Source of the DNA: Pseudomonas hunanensis
Lineage (GTDB): Bacteria > Pseudomonadota > Gammaproteobacteria > Pseudomonadales > Pseudomonadaceae
Assembly: GCF_013393325.1 (NCBI RefSeq)
Contig: NZ_QJRC01000095.1
Coordinates: 744,001-808,000, forward strand
Length of the DNA: 64,000 nt
Direction: 5' to 3'
The notes under the pieces are model-generated. The model saw nothing but the letters and a program-made list of their open reading frames with translations, ran no database searches and was not told where the DNA came from. The number at the start of each line of letters is the position of its first letter. The stretch's first letter is position 1. The position numbers and the translations under genes are program-made. Below, one piece after another: positions 7,851 through 16,766 of this stretch.

Positions 7851-9035
7851 TCAGCGCAAATAGTCCTGGACCCACTTCACCCAACAATCGGCGCCCACCT
7901 TCACCAACGCATCGTTGAAATCATAATGAGGGTTGTGCACCGAGCAACCATGAAACTCGCCGGTGCCATTACCCAGCATGAAGTAGCAGCCAGGCCGTGC
8001 CTGCAGCATGTAGGCGAAGTCTTCGGTGCCCATGACCTTCTTCGGCATTTTGTCCAGCAACGCGCCTTCAACGAACAACGGCCGCAGGCTTTCACGCAAC
8101 AACGCGCTTTCGTGATCGCTGTTGCACAATGCCGGCGCCAGTTGGGTGAATTGCACCTCGATCTCCACGCCAAAGCTTGCGGCGTGCCCCTTGGCCAGGG
8201 CGTCAATGCGGCTGTTGATCTTCTGCTGCGTCTCGGCCGTGTCGGTGCGCACACTCAGCAGCATGCAGGCCTCATCGGGGATGATGTTGTAAACGGTGCC
8301 AGCCTGGATCATGCCGATGCTGATGACCGCATACTCTTCCACGCTCAGGTTGCGCGACTTGATGGTCTGGATGCCACTGATCAGGCTGTTCAACGCCATC
8401 ACCGGGTCTACCGACAGCTCCGGCATCGCACCATGCCCGCCTTTGCCGGTGATTCGAATGCTGACACGCTCGGACGAGGCCATGGTTGGGCCCGCCTGCA
8501 CCACGCAAGTACCCACCGGCATGCCGGGCATGTTGTGCAGCGCATATACCGAGTCACACGGGAAGCGCTCGAACAGGCCGTCGTCGATCATCGCCTTGGC
8601 GCCGGCCAGCCCTTCTTCATCCGGCTGGAAGATCACGTTAAGCGTGCCGTTGAAGTTGCGCGTTGCCGCCAGCTGGGCAGCGGCTGCCAGCAGGATCGCG
8701 GTATGCCCATCATGGCCGCAGGCATGCATACGCCCAGGGATTTTGCTGGCATGCGCAAAGGGATTCTTTTCGCTCATGGGCAATGCGTCCATGTCTGCCC
8801 GCAGGCCCACACTGCGCGGGCTGTCGCCAACCTTGAGCGCCCCGACCACACCATGCCCGCCCACATTGCGATGCACTACATAGCCCAAGGCCTGCAGCTT
8901 GTCGGCCACCAGTGCCGCCGTATCGGGGGTGTCGCCACCAAGCTCCGGCGCGGCGTGGATCTGCCGGCGAAGCATGACGAACTCGTCCAGCGCTGCTGCC
9001 GAGTGCCGGGGTTGATTGCTGTGCAAAATACCCAT
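7851..9035 (-). CDS. M20 family amidohydrolase (hippurate/N-acyl amino acid hydrolase type)
   Basis: A 394-residue cytosolic M20D metallopeptidase-like amidohydrolase. Zinc-binding and catalytic motifs are present: H-A-C-G-H-D-G-H near residue 105, D-E-E-G-L-A-G-A near residue 140, and a dimerisation domain opening with G-K-G-G-H-G-A. Family members cleave N-acyl amino acids, hippurate or IAA-amino acid conjugates. The ATG at 9035 overlaps the transporter stop as TGATATG, so the two genes are translationally coupled. The coupling and the porin opposite suggest uptake and hydrolysis of one amidated substrate, identity unknown. Confidence 0.88.
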   Translation of the reverse strand: MGILHSNQPRHSAAALDEFVMLRRQIHAAPELGGDTPDTAALVADKLQALGYVVHRNVGGHGVVGALKVGDSPRSVGLRADMDALPMSEKNPFAHASKIPGRMHACGHDGHTAILLAAAAQLAATRNFNGTLNVIFQPDEEGLAGAKAMIDDGLFERFPCDSVYALHNMPGMPVGTCVVQAGPTMASSERVSIRITGKGGHGAMPELSVDPVMALNSLISGIQTIKSRNLSVEEYAVISIGMIQAGTVYNIIPDEACMLLSVRTDTAETQQKINSRIDALAKGHAASFGVEIEVQFTQLAPALCNSDHESALLRESLRPLFVEGALLDKMPKKVMGTEDFAYMLQARPGCYFMLGNGTGEFHGCSVHNPHYDFNDALVKVGADCWVKWVQDYLR

Positions 9036-9036
9036 A

Positions 9037-10338
9037 TCACGCGCATCCTTTGTTTTCGGGGAAGTTTTTGAGGCAGGCCAGGCTGACGACACCGCCGGCC
9101 AGCAGGAAATAGGCAGGTGCCAACGGCGTGCCCAGCGCGGCAATCAGCCAGGTGGCCACCAACGGAGAAAAGCCGCCGAACAACGTCACCCCCAGGCTGT
9201 AGCTGACCGAAGTACCGAAGGAGCGACTGGCCTTCGGGAAGCCCTCCATGATCAGCGCAAAGAACGCACCGGCACCGATACAGGTCGGCAGGATCAGAAT
9301 TGCCACACACATCATGGCCAGGCCCATGTGCTGCACATGCCCCAAGAGGTAGAACACCGGCAAGGTCAACACCACTGGCGCGGCAACCGTCCACACCAGC
9401 AGGCGCTTTCTGAGCTGGTACTTATCGGCGAACTTGCCCGCCAACGGGCAGATGACCGCCATGCAACCGCTACTGATACAGGCAATCGCCATCGCGCTGC
9501 CCGCCGGATAATGCAAGGCCGTGGTCAAGTAGGTAGGCATGTAGAACACGAACAGGTACATGCCAATGGTCGAACTGGCCATCAGGCCGATGCCCAGCGC
9601 GATGCGCTTGAGCAGGTCGCCGTCCAGCCTCTTCTCCCCTTCGCGCGCCGGCGCGGCCTCGTGGGTTTCCGGCAAACGCGTGCGAATGTACCAACCGACC
9701 GGCCCGATCAGCAGGCCGAAAATGAACGGTATCCGCCACCCCCAGCTTTCGAGCGCAGCGGGGTCGAGCAATTGGCTGAGGGCCAGGCCAAAGCCGGCCC
9801 CGACCAACGCGGCATAGCCTTGGCTGGCGGCCTGCCAGCTCACGCTCTGGCAGCGGTTGCCAACCGCACTGGACTCCATCAGGAACACCGACGCGGTACC
9901 GATCTCCCCACCCGCCGACATCCCCTGGATGAGCCGGCCGGTTACCAGCAGCAGCGTGGCGAAAATACCGATCTGCGAATACGTGGGGGCAAAGGCAATC
10001 AATGCGGTGCCCAGGGTCATCAGCCCGATGGTCAGGCTCAATGCCGCTTTGCGCCCATGCCGGTCGGCATAGCGACCGATGACCATCGCCCCGACCGGGC
10101 GCATCAGGAAACCGACGCCAAACGTGGCCAGCGACATCAACAACGAAGCCATCGCCGAGTCGGAGGGGAAGAAATGCTTGCCGATCAATACAGCAAAGAA
10201 GCTGTAGATCGTGAAGTCGTACATTTCCAGCGCATTGCCCAACGAGCAGGCGATCAAGGTTTTGCGTGAAGACGATGCCTGCGCGGCAGAATGCGCGCCC
10301 TTGTGCAAGCTTGGCGATGCGGGTAGCGGTCTGGTCAT
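9037..10338 (-). CDS. MFS metabolite:proton symporter (KgtP/ProP-like)
   Basis: A 433-residue major facilitator of the metabolite:H+ symporter family with 12 predicted helices. The loop 2-3 motif R-Y-A-D-R-H-G-R-K and the R-L-I-Q-G-(M)-S-A-G-G-E segment of helix 4 are classic for this family (KgtP, ProP, ShiA). The start at 10338 follows a GGAG site; the longer reading is not supported. It is the first gene of a two-gene operon with the M20 amidohydrolase and divergent from a porin, so it probably imports the substrate that the hydrolase splits. Confidence 0.9.
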   Translation of the reverse strand: MTRPLPASPSLHKGAHSAAQASSSRKTLIACSLGNALEMYDFTIYSFFAVLIGKHFFPSDSAMASLLMSLATFGVGFLMRPVGAMVIGRYADRHGRKAALSLTIGLMTLGTALIAFAPTYSQIGIFATLLLVTGRLIQGMSAGGEIGTASVFLMESSAVGNRCQSVSWQAASQGYAALVGAGFGLALSQLLDPAALESWGWRIPFIFGLLIGPVGWYIRTRLPETHEAAPAREGEKRLDGDLLKRIALGIGLMASSTIGMYLFVFYMPTYLTTALHYPAGSAMAIACISSGCMAVICPLAGKFADKYQLRKRLLVWTVAAPVVLTLPVFYLLGHVQHMGLAMMCVAILILPTCIGAGAFFALIMEGFPKASRSFGTSVSYSLGVTLFGGFSPLVATWLIAALGTPLAPAYFLLAGGVVSLACLKNFPENKGCA

Positions 10339-10711
10339 TGTTATCTCCGTTGGCAAATCGCGGCGTGCAGCGAATATCAGCCAATCGGGCACTCAACACA
10401 CTTGCAGTTTCGGCATGTGGCTAACCAATGGTTAATTGCCTGGCGCGGCCGTTGGCTAAATTGCCCTGAGCTGGCGCACAGTTCGCCCTCACTCCGCGCG
10501 CTGCCCCAACAAGGCTCACCGAGCAGCGACCTTGGGGCGGCCTTGCAGCCTGTTCCACGCCTGTCTAATGCGCGTGCTAGCGCCAATCCTCGCGCTGCGC
10601 CGGCCTTTGATTAACCAAACGGCATGACCTGGCTGAATAAGCAATCACGCTGCAACCTGTTGTTCACCGAGGCTACAGCCACCACATCACCGTGCTGGCC
10701 TGGAGTCGTGA
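10339..10711. other. Divergent intergenic region between MFS and porin genes
   Basis: No convincing gene. The region holds the outward promoters of the transporter-hydrolase operon and the porin gene. A perfect palindrome at 10422-10434 (annotated separately) and a second TAACCAA half near 10611-10617 are the only clear structures. Confidence 0.6.
10422..10434. promoter_or_regulatory. Candidate LysR-type operator
   Basis: Perfect palindrome TAACCA-A-TGGTTA with the T-N11-A form favoured by LysR-type regulators, 84 bases upstream of the MFS start. A further TTAACCAAA occurs near 10610. The LysR gene at 11819-12757 is the natural candidate to bind it. Confidence 0.5.
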
Positions 10712-11842
10712 ATGAACACTCGCACTACGTCGTTGCTGTTGATGATCCAAGGGGCCTGCCTGGCCGCGCAGGCACAGGCAGAGGGCTTTCCGACGCTCGC
10801 TCGGATTGCGCCGGGTTTTGGGTATTACGGGGTGGATCAAGGTTTCGATGACAAACTCAAGGTCTACGGCACCGTGGATGCGTTCGCCAGCTATCACGAT
10901 TCACAGCACCACTCGGGCTTCAAGCTGGCCGGTGGCGGTGCCTGGACCAACAAGCTCGGGCTGTATGCACGCAAGGGGCTGACCCCCGATACCGTCGTGG
11001 AACTTGACGTCGAGGAAGGCTTCAACGTCAATGGCAAGGCCCTGGAGGGCACCTGGGACACCCTCGGTACCCTGCGCCTGGCGACCGTTGCCCTGCGCTC
11101 GCGCACCTTGGGCAAACTCGAATTCGGCAAGACCTACAGCATGGGCACCCCCACCTACGCCGACCCGTTCCTGGCCACCTATGGCTCGCCCTACACCTAC
11201 CTGGCGTTGCCCGCCGCCGGCAAGGGCGCCTTCTACCTGGACCTGCGCCCCAAGCACACCCTGGCCTACACAAGCCCTACCCTCAGCGGCTTCAGCCTCG
11301 GTACCGCACTGAGTTTCGGCTTCGACGATGCCGCCAGCCAAGGGCGCACCGTGCGCGGCGGCGGTGCCAGGTTGCAATACCGCAACAGCCGGGTGATGCT
11401 GCTGGCCTCGTACAACCTGTACTACAGCGACCCCTGGGATGACGGTGGCGTTTCTCGCCAGACCGCCAACTATTACAAAAGCCTGTCAGCGTTCTACGAT
11501 TTCGGTCCGCTGGCCACCAGCTTGACCTGGCAGCGCCAGGACGTGGACCAGGCCGGCACGCCCAGCACCACGCTGTACACTTTCGGCGTGATGGCGCCAG
11601 TCGGCGAGCGGGATGTGCTGCGCCTGGCGGTGATGCAGCGCCAGGTCACCGCCCATGACAAGGACGCATGGGGGGCGATGGTCGGCTATGACCACTTCAT
11701 CACCCCGCGCTGGGCCGTGTACGGGCGGCTCGGCATGATCGGCAACCAGCGCGCGTCATCGGTCACCTACGCAGGCACCCCGGTGGATCAGGTGGGTGAC
11801 AACCCAAGCAACGTGTCGCTAGGCATGTACTACCACTTCTGA
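10712..11842 (+). CDS. Outer membrane porin, 16-strand type
   Basis: A 376-residue outer membrane beta-barrel protein of the general Gram-negative porin type. A signal peptide ends around A-Q-A-Q-A-E (residues 19-24). Alternating strands such as K-L-G-L-Y-A-R-K-G-L and L-E-F-G-K-T-Y-S-M-G follow, and the protein ends in the classic C-terminal phenylalanine (Y-Y-H-F). A GGAG site precedes the ATG. It is divergent from the MFS-M20 pair and its last 24 bases overlap the convergent LysR gene, suggesting one uptake module. Confidence 0.9.
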   Translation: MNTRTTSLLLMIQGACLAAQAQAEGFPTLARIAPGFGYYGVDQGFDDKLKVYGTVDAFASYHDSQHHSGFKLAGGGAWTNKLGLYARKGLTPDTVVELDVEEGFNVNGKALEGTWDTLGTLRLATVALRSRTLGKLEFGKTYSMGTPTYADPFLATYGSPYTYLALPAAGKGAFYLDLRPKHTLAYTSPTLSGFSLGTALSFGFDDAASQGRTVRGGGARLQYRNSRVMLLASYNLYYSDPWDDGGVSRQTANYYKSLSAFYDFGPLATSLTWQRQDVDQAGTPSTTLYTFGVMAPVGERDVLRLAVMQRQVTAHDKDAWGAMVGYDHFITPRWAVYGRLGMIGNQRASSVTYAGTPVDQVGDNPSNVSLGMYYHF

Positions 11843-12757
11843 CGCCACTGGACGGGTTTGCCTGAGCACCTGCCCGCGCAAGCTATGGAACAGCTCCTGG
11901 GCAGGCGCCGTGAGGCTGTGACGGTCAATGCAGACCAGGTTGATGGGGTAATCGGGAATCAGCTCTTGCACCGGCATGGCCACGTACTCGCAATCGACGC
12001 CGAAGGTGAACCCCTGGTCCACCGCCAGCTGGCTGATGGTCATCAACGATTCGGTGTTCTTCAGCAGCTTGAGCGCCATCATCACCGAGGTGCATTCGAC
12101 GGTGTTCTGCGGTACCCGCAGGCCGTTGGCTTCGAACAGCTGATGGAACTGGGAAGCCTGGTCGGACAGCTCGTCCAGGCTGATCCAGTGGGCATACTGC
12201 AAGGTGCGCAGTGACTGGGTGAACTTTTGCTGGTTAGAGGCATGGCAGATCACCCTGCCCTTGATACTGCCCAGTGCCTCCCAATCCAGGCTAAGCCGGC
12301 TCAGGGGTTGCTGCGAGGTAATGGCAAAGTCCAGGCTACCGTCGCGCAAACGCTGCAGGATCTGGCTGGGGCGCAAGTCGGTGATGGTGATCTTTACCCG
12401 AGGGTACTTGCGCCTGAACGCCAGGATACTTTCGTCGACCCCATCCAGCATTGCCGTCAGCGATGTCACCCCGATCGACACCGCCCCCAGCGCCGCATCC
12501 TGAATGCTCGCCGCTTCGATCTGCAGGCGGCGGATGCTTTCCACCACGAGGTTGGCATGGCGGATGACACGCTTGCCTTCTTCGGTAAGCGCCATGCCTT
12601 TGTGAGAACGCTGCAACAGGATGAAGCCCACCTCCCGCTCCAGTTCCTTGATCGAACGGCTCAGCGCGGGCTGAGTAATGTGCATCAGCTTGGAAGCTTC
12701 AAGGATGCTGCCTGCGTTATGGATGGCGACCAGCGCCCTGAGTTGGTGAAGTTTCAA
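11819..12757 (-). CDS. LysR-family transcriptional regulator
   Basis: A 312-residue LysR regulator: winged HTH in residues 1-60 (A-S-K-L-M-H-I-T-Q-P-A-L-S-R-S-I) and a periplasmic-binding-like effector domain. The start is a TTG at 12757 after an AAGG site; no in-frame ATG fits the conserved N-terminus. It is convergent with the porin gene, overlapping by 24 bases. It most likely controls the porin and the MFS-M20 operon through the palindrome between them; the effector is unknown. Confidence 0.88.
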   Translation of the reverse strand: MKLHQLRALVAIHNAGSILEASKLMHITQPALSRSIKELEREVGFILLQRSHKGMALTEEGKRVIRHANLVVESIRRLQIEAASIQDAALGAVSIGVTSLTAMLDGVDESILAFRRKYPRVKITITDLRPSQILQRLRDGSLDFAITSQQPLSRLSLDWEALGSIKGRVICHASNQQKFTQSLRTLQYAHWISLDELSDQASQFHQLFEANGLRVPQNTVECTSVMMALKLLKNTESLMTISQLAVDQGFTFGVDCEYVAMPVQELIPDYPINLVCIDRHSLTAPAQELFHSLRGQVLRQTRPVASEVVVHA

Positions 12758-12843
12758 CCGTCTTTACCTTGTTGTTAGCGGGCGGTTTGAAATGTTCCTT
12801 GGCGGCCCCGACAGCCTATGCCGGCAAGGCCTGAAGCGTGAAA

Positions 12844-13344
12844 CTAGCGCAGCGCGGCCAGCATGCTGGCGGCATCACTGACTTCGAACTTGCCGGGGGC
12901 TTCCACCGCGATGTGCTTGACCACCAGGTCGTCGACCAACATGGCATAGCGCTGTGAACGACGCCCCATACCGCGCGCCGAAAGGTCCTGGATCAGGCCC
13001 AGCGCCTCGCTGAATTCGCCATTGCCATCGCCGATCATCTTGACCGCGTCACCCACCTGCAGGCTATTGCCCCAGGCATTCATGACAAAGGCATCGTTCA
13101 CCGAGACACAGAGAATTTCGTCGATGCCAGCCGCGAACAGCGCAGGTGCTTCAGCGACATAACCGGGAACATGACGTTCAGAACAGGTCGGTGTGAACGC
13201 GCCCGGCAATGCGAAGATCAGTACCTTTTTCTGCTTGCAACGCTCGCGAATGGAAAAGGCATTCGGGCCGATCGCGCAGGCGCCTGCGTCAGTGTTGTAT
13301 TGGTAAAGGGTAACGTCGGGCAGTTGATCGCCAATTTTGATCAT
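12844..13344 (-). CDS. Peroxiredoxin, Prx5-like
   Basis: A 166-residue thiol peroxidase of the Prx5/AhpC-TSA family. The peroxidatic motif P-G-A-F-T-P-T-C-S contains Cys54. A full Prx5 fold length and a redoxin core (V-L-I-F-A-L-P) are present. The start at 13344 follows an AGGAAACAG site. It should reduce hydroperoxides with glutathione/glutaredoxin or thioredoxin. The gene stands alone on the minus strand. Confidence 0.92.
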   Translation of the reverse strand: MIKIGDQLPDVTLYQYNTDAGACAIGPNAFSIRERCKQKKVLIFALPGAFTPTCSERHVPGYVAEAPALFAAGIDEILCVSVNDAFVMNAWGNSLQVGDAVKMIGDGNGEFSEALGLIQDLSARGMGRRSQRYAMLVDDLVVKHIAVEAPGKFEVSDAASMLAALR

Positions 13345-13447
13345 CGCTGTTTCCTGATTAGGGTGATGGCCGAGCGGGATATGATGCCGCAGTGCGCCAC
13401 GCCAGGTACACAGTGCTTGCGCCAACGCCCGCCAGTTAACCCGCTGC

Positions 13448-13681
13448 TCAGGGGAACAGTATCGCCTGAGCATGATCGATGGCAGGAACCGACACCTGAC
13501 CGCGCTGCGCGACCAGCCATTCGCGCATGCGCTCGGTATCGAAGATCTGCCCCTCTTCCATCATGACCAGAATGAGCGCCTGGGACATTCGGTAACATCC
13601 GCATCGGGAACAACACCGCTCTTCCCACCCGTGGGCACACTCGACGGATTCCGCCTGCCCTGCGCAGATCAGACAACTCAT
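13448..13681 (-). CDS. Small zinc-ribbon-like hypothetical protein
   Basis: A 77-residue protein whose N-terminal half carries paired cysteines (C3-x2-C6 and C24-x2-C27, plus C15, C23 and C29), as in a zinc ribbon. The second half is helical (M-M-E-E-G-Q-I-F-D-T). The ATG at 13681 follows an AAGGGGG ribosome site, so I prefer it to longer readings through the AT-richer upstream part. It is a monocistronic gene next to the peroxiredoxin. The function is unknown; metal binding is inferred from cysteine spacing. Confidence 0.6.
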   Translation of the reverse strand: MSCLICAGQAESVECAHGWEERCCSRCGCYRMSQALILVMMEEGQIFDTERMREWLVAQRGQVSVPAIDHAQAILFP

Positions 13682-13950
13682 GTAAGCCCCCTTTTGTTCT
13701 TCATCCATGGAGGGTGGTTGATAAGCCTGGATAATCGTATGGCTTGCGATTGGCATGAGATATTCATGCCAACTGTAAATCCCTCCAATGTGTGTGACAA
13801 CTTCTGTGGCCCTATCACGCACAGCCGCCTGGCCCAAAAACCGCCTCATCAACCCTGCAAGCAGTGCCCTTGCTGGACAATTCGGTCCTCAGCCCTGACA
13901 CCCAACAGGCCGAATCGTAGAACGCATCATGAACAGCACTAAAAAATCTG

Positions 13951-13963
13951 TGAAATATCTTCA
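13951..13963. promoter_or_regulatory. MetR box upstream of mesX
   Basis: TGAA-ATATC-TTCA is an exact match to the known MetR consensus TGAA-N5-TTCA. It lies 125 bases upstream of mesX, whose cluster ends with a metR-like LysR gene, so homocysteine-responsive activation of mesX-mesD is expected. Confidence 0.75.
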
Positions 13964-13995
13964 ATACCCTTCATGCAAGGGGGCTGCCTAAAATA

Positions 13996-14023
13996 CGTCT
14001 TAATCAAGGACAACATTAAGACG
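13996..14023. promoter_or_regulatory. Perfect inverted repeat in the mesX leader
   Basis: Arms CGTCTTAAT (13996-14004) and ATTAAGACG (14015-14023) are perfect over 9 bases with a 10-base spacer. It lies between the MetR box and the mesX start. It could be a second regulator site or a leader hairpin; no riboswitch class was recognised. Confidence 0.5.
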
Positions 14024-14087
14024 CCTGAGTGAAGGCCCCGGGAAATGACCGAGTCGATCGACCTCAGGCAACAGGACAGCGCCCAAG

Positions 14088-15071
14088 ATGAATATTGAAC
14101 CTGAATTTACCGTCAAACGCATCGCCTTCGACGAACATTATCACCCTGCCGAAAACACCCGCATCACGACCAACTTCGCCAATTTGGCGCGGGGTGCGAA
14201 CCGCCAGGAAAACCTGCGCAACACGTTGGCCATGATTGACAACCGTTTCAATGCACTGGCGCATTGGGATAACCCTGAAAGTAATCGATATCACGTCGAA
14301 CTGGAAATCATATCGGTCGAAATGAACATTGAAGCCGAGCGGCACGGCCATGCACTGCCGTTGATCGAAATATTGAAAACCCATATTGTCGACCGCAAAA
14401 CCAACACCCGCCTGGCGGGCATGGTAGGTAACAACTTTTCCTCGTACGTGCGTGACTACGACTTCAGCGTGCTGCTGCTCGAACACAACAAGCATCGACC
14501 AGCCTTCAGCACGCCTGACAACTTTGGCGAACTGCATGGCAACCTGTTCAAGTGCTTCGTCAACTCGCAAACCTACAAGGAGCACTTCAACAAACCACCG
14601 GTTATCTGCCTGAGCGTCTCGAGCAGCAAAACCTACCATCGGACCGAAAACCAGCACCCCGTGCTGGGTATCGAGTATCAGCAGGATGAATACTCCCTGA
14701 CGGATGAGTACTTCAACAAGATGGGCTTGAAGGTGCGCTATTTCATGCCGCCGAACAGTGTCGCGCCGTTGGCGTTCTATTTTGCCGGTGACTTGCTGGC
14801 TGACTACACCAACCTTGAGTTGATCAGCACCATCAGCACCATGGACACCTTCCAGAAGATCTACCGACCCGAGATCTACAACGCCAACTCCGCTGCGGGC
14901 CATGCCTACCAGCCCAGCCTGAAGCACCAGGACTACTCGCTTACGCGCATTGTCTACGACCGGGAAGAGCGCGGTCGCCTGGCGATCGAGCAGGGCAAAT
15001 TTGCCGAAGCGCAATTTGTCAAACCCTACCAGGCCACGCTGGAACAATGGTCCGCGCAATACGCCCGTTGA
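14088..15071 (+). CDS. mesX: MesX, DUF1852 partner of methionine synthase MesD
   Basis: A 327-residue DUF1852 protein, known as MesX, which in Acinetobacter is needed together with MesD for folate-independent, oxygen-requiring methionine synthesis. Conserved His/Asp-rich stretches (F-D-E-H-Y-H-P near residue 14) could bind a metal or flavin, but no standard cofactor motif is obvious. There is no signal peptide, so it should be cytosolic. mesD starts 27 bases downstream. A MetR box lies upstream, consistent with control by methionine limitation. Identification rests on family recognition plus the mesD neighbour. Confidence 0.88.
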   Translation: MNIEPEFTVKRIAFDEHYHPAENTRITTNFANLARGANRQENLRNTLAMIDNRFNALAHWDNPESNRYHVELEIISVEMNIEAERHGHALPLIEILKTHIVDRKTNTRLAGMVGNNFSSYVRDYDFSVLLLEHNKHRPAFSTPDNFGELHGNLFKCFVNSQTYKEHFNKPPVICLSVSSSKTYHRTENQHPVLGIEYQQDEYSLTDEYFNKMGLKVRYFMPPNSVAPLAFYFAGDLLADYTNLELISTISTMDTFQKIYRPEIYNANSAAGHAYQPSLKHQDYSLTRIVYDREERGRLAIEQGKFAEAQFVKPYQATLEQWSAQYAR

Positions 15072-15098
15072 TTAATTCAAAGTACAAGGTCACTGTTC

Positions 15099-16133
15099 AT
15101 GAACACATTGCTCCCCACTTCCACTGCCGGCAGCCTGCCTAAACCCTCCTGGCTGGCCCAACCCGAAACCCTCTGGTCACCCTGGAAGTTGCAAGACGAA
15201 CAACTGAGCGAAGGCAAGCAGGATGCCTTGCGCCTGGCGTTGCAAGAACAACAACACGCCGGTATCGACATCGTCAGTGATGGTGAGCAAACCCGTCAGC
15301 ACTTTGTCACCACGTTTATCGAGCACCTCAGTGGTGTTGATTTCGAGCAACGTGAAACCGTTAGAATCCGTGACCGCTACGATGCGAGCGTTCCTACAGT
15401 GGTGGGTGCAGTCGCTCGGCAAAAACCGGTTTTTGTCGACGATGCCAAGTTCTTGCGCCAGCAAACCACACAGCCGATAAAGTGGGCGCTGCCCGGCCCC
15501 ATGACCATGATCGATACGCTGTATGACAGCCATTATAAAAGCCGTGAGAAGCTGGCCTGGGAGTTCGCCAAGATTCTCAACCAGGAAGCCAGGGAACTGG
15601 AGGCCGCGGGCGTTGACATCATCCAGTTCGACGAACCCGCCTTCAATGTTTTCTTTGACGACGTGAATGAGTGGGGCGTGGCCGCATTGGAAAGGGCCAT
15701 TGAAGGCCTGAAGTGCGAAACGGCCGTTCATATCTGCTATGGCTATGGCATCAAAGCCAATACCGACTGGAAAAAGACCTTGGGCGCCGAATGGCGGCAA
15801 TATGAACAAGCCTTCCCCAAGCTGCAACAGTCCAGCATCGATATCATTTCGCTGGAGTGCCATAACTCGCATGTGCCGATGGACCTGATCGAGCTGATTC
15901 GCGGGAAGAAAGTCATGGTCGGTGCCATTGATGTGGCCACCCCTACCATTGAAACACCCGAGCAGGTCGCTGCCACCCTGCGCAAGGCACTGCAGTTCGT
16001 CGACGCCGACAAGCTCTACCCTTGCACCAACTGCGGCATGGCGCCGCTACCGCGCCAGGTTGCCAGCGGCAAGCTCAAAGCGTTGAGTGCAGGCGCGGCC
16101 ATCGTCCGCCAGGAACTCGCTAACGCACGCTGA
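15099..16133 (+). CDS. mesD: MesD, core MetE-type folate-independent methionine synthase
   Basis: A 344-residue protein equivalent to the catalytic C-terminal domain of MetE (which is ~750 residues), lacking the N-terminal folate-binding half. Zinc-ligand motifs are visible: H-I-C-Y near residue 211 and C-T-N-C-G-M near residue 309. The I-Q-F-D-E-P-A homocysteine-site strand is also present. It methylates homocysteine to methionine without methyl-tetrahydrofolate; the true methyl donor of this family is not settled. The neighbours mesX and a flavin reductase suggest an O2/flavin-dependent donor reaction. Confidence 0.9.
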   Translation: MNTLLPTSTAGSLPKPSWLAQPETLWSPWKLQDEQLSEGKQDALRLALQEQQHAGIDIVSDGEQTRQHFVTTFIEHLSGVDFEQRETVRIRDRYDASVPTVVGAVARQKPVFVDDAKFLRQQTTQPIKWALPGPMTMIDTLYDSHYKSREKLAWEFAKILNQEARELEAAGVDIIQFDEPAFNVFFDDVNEWGVAALERAIEGLKCETAVHICYGYGIKANTDWKKTLGAEWRQYEQAFPKLQQSSIDIISLECHNSHVPMDLIELIRGKKVMVGAIDVATPTIETPEQVAATLRKALQFVDADKLYPCTNCGMAPLPRQVASGKLKALSAGAAIVRQELANAR

Positions 16134-16158
16134 AGCAAACGCAGCCACAGGACCTACT

Positions 16159-16668
16159 ATGTTGCTTACCGGTAAGGCTATCGAGCCATCGGCTTTTCGC
16201 CAGGCACTCGGGCACTACGCATCTGGCATCACGGTGATTTCATCGCACCATGACGGTGAGCCGATCGGCTTCACCTGCCAGTCGTTCTACAGCGTGTCGA
16301 TGAGCCCGCCGCTGGTGTCATTCAGTGTGATGTCCAGTTCTGCCAGCTACCCAAGAATTCGCCAGGCTGGCCGCTTCATGGTCAATATCCTGTCGGGTGA
16401 ACAGGCCGGCATTTCCAACCGGTTTGCACAGCGAGGCGCCGACAAGTGGCACGGCGTCCAATGGCAGGTGTCGCCGCTGGGTAACCCGATCATTGCCGGC
16501 TGCCTGCACTGGCTCGATTGCGAAATTCACGCCGAGCACACCGCCGGGGATCACCTGATCGTGATTGGCGAAGTAAAAGCGCTGAACCTGCAGGCAGGTG
16601 CTGCTGCGCAGCCGCTGCTGTATTTCAAGGGGCAATATTGCAACCTCGCCGCGCACCACGCGGCTTGA
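16159..16668 (+). CDS. Flavin reductase of the mesXD cluster
   Basis: A 169-residue flavin reductase-like FMN-binding protein (HpaC/NtaB type): F-R-x-A-L-G-x-Y-A-S-G-I-T-V-I-S near the N-terminus, G-F-T-C-Q-S-F-Y-S-V-S-x-x-P-P-L-V-S-F with the conserved flavin-binding turn, and a G-D-H-L-I-V-I-G-E-V strand. The start at 16159 follows AGGA. It should supply reduced FMN or FAD with NAD(P)H. Lying directly after mesD, it is the probable reductant source for MesX; this is inference from gene order. Confidence 0.85.
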   Translation: MLLTGKAIEPSAFRQALGHYASGITVISSHHDGEPIGFTCQSFYSVSMSPPLVSFSVMSSSASYPRIRQAGRFMVNILSGEQAGISNRFAQRGADKWHGVQWQVSPLGNPIIAGCLHWLDCEIHAEHTAGDHLIVIGEVKALNLQAGAAAQPLLYFKGQYCNLAAHHAA

Positions 16669-16766
16669 GCCTCAGCCCTACTCACGGAAACCCACTGAAA
16701 GGGATTGTCAGGACCACTCGATAATGAGGGAAACCCACCTCTAGCGAGTGGATCCGTAATTTACCC

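Larger units (their letters stand above)
13682..14087. other. Intergenic region upstream of mesX
   Basis: No supported gene between the divergent zinc-ribbon gene and mesX. The right half is AT-richer than its surroundings and holds a MetR box and a second perfect inverted repeat, both annotated separately. Confidence 0.6.

Noticed and set aside
9016..10269. 417-codon open frame on the plus strand
   Set aside because: Antisense to the MFS symporter gene; no hydrophobic helices or motifs.
16696..16708. Possible second MetR box before metR
   Set aside because: Reads TGAA-N5-TTGT in effect; the second half does not match TTCA.
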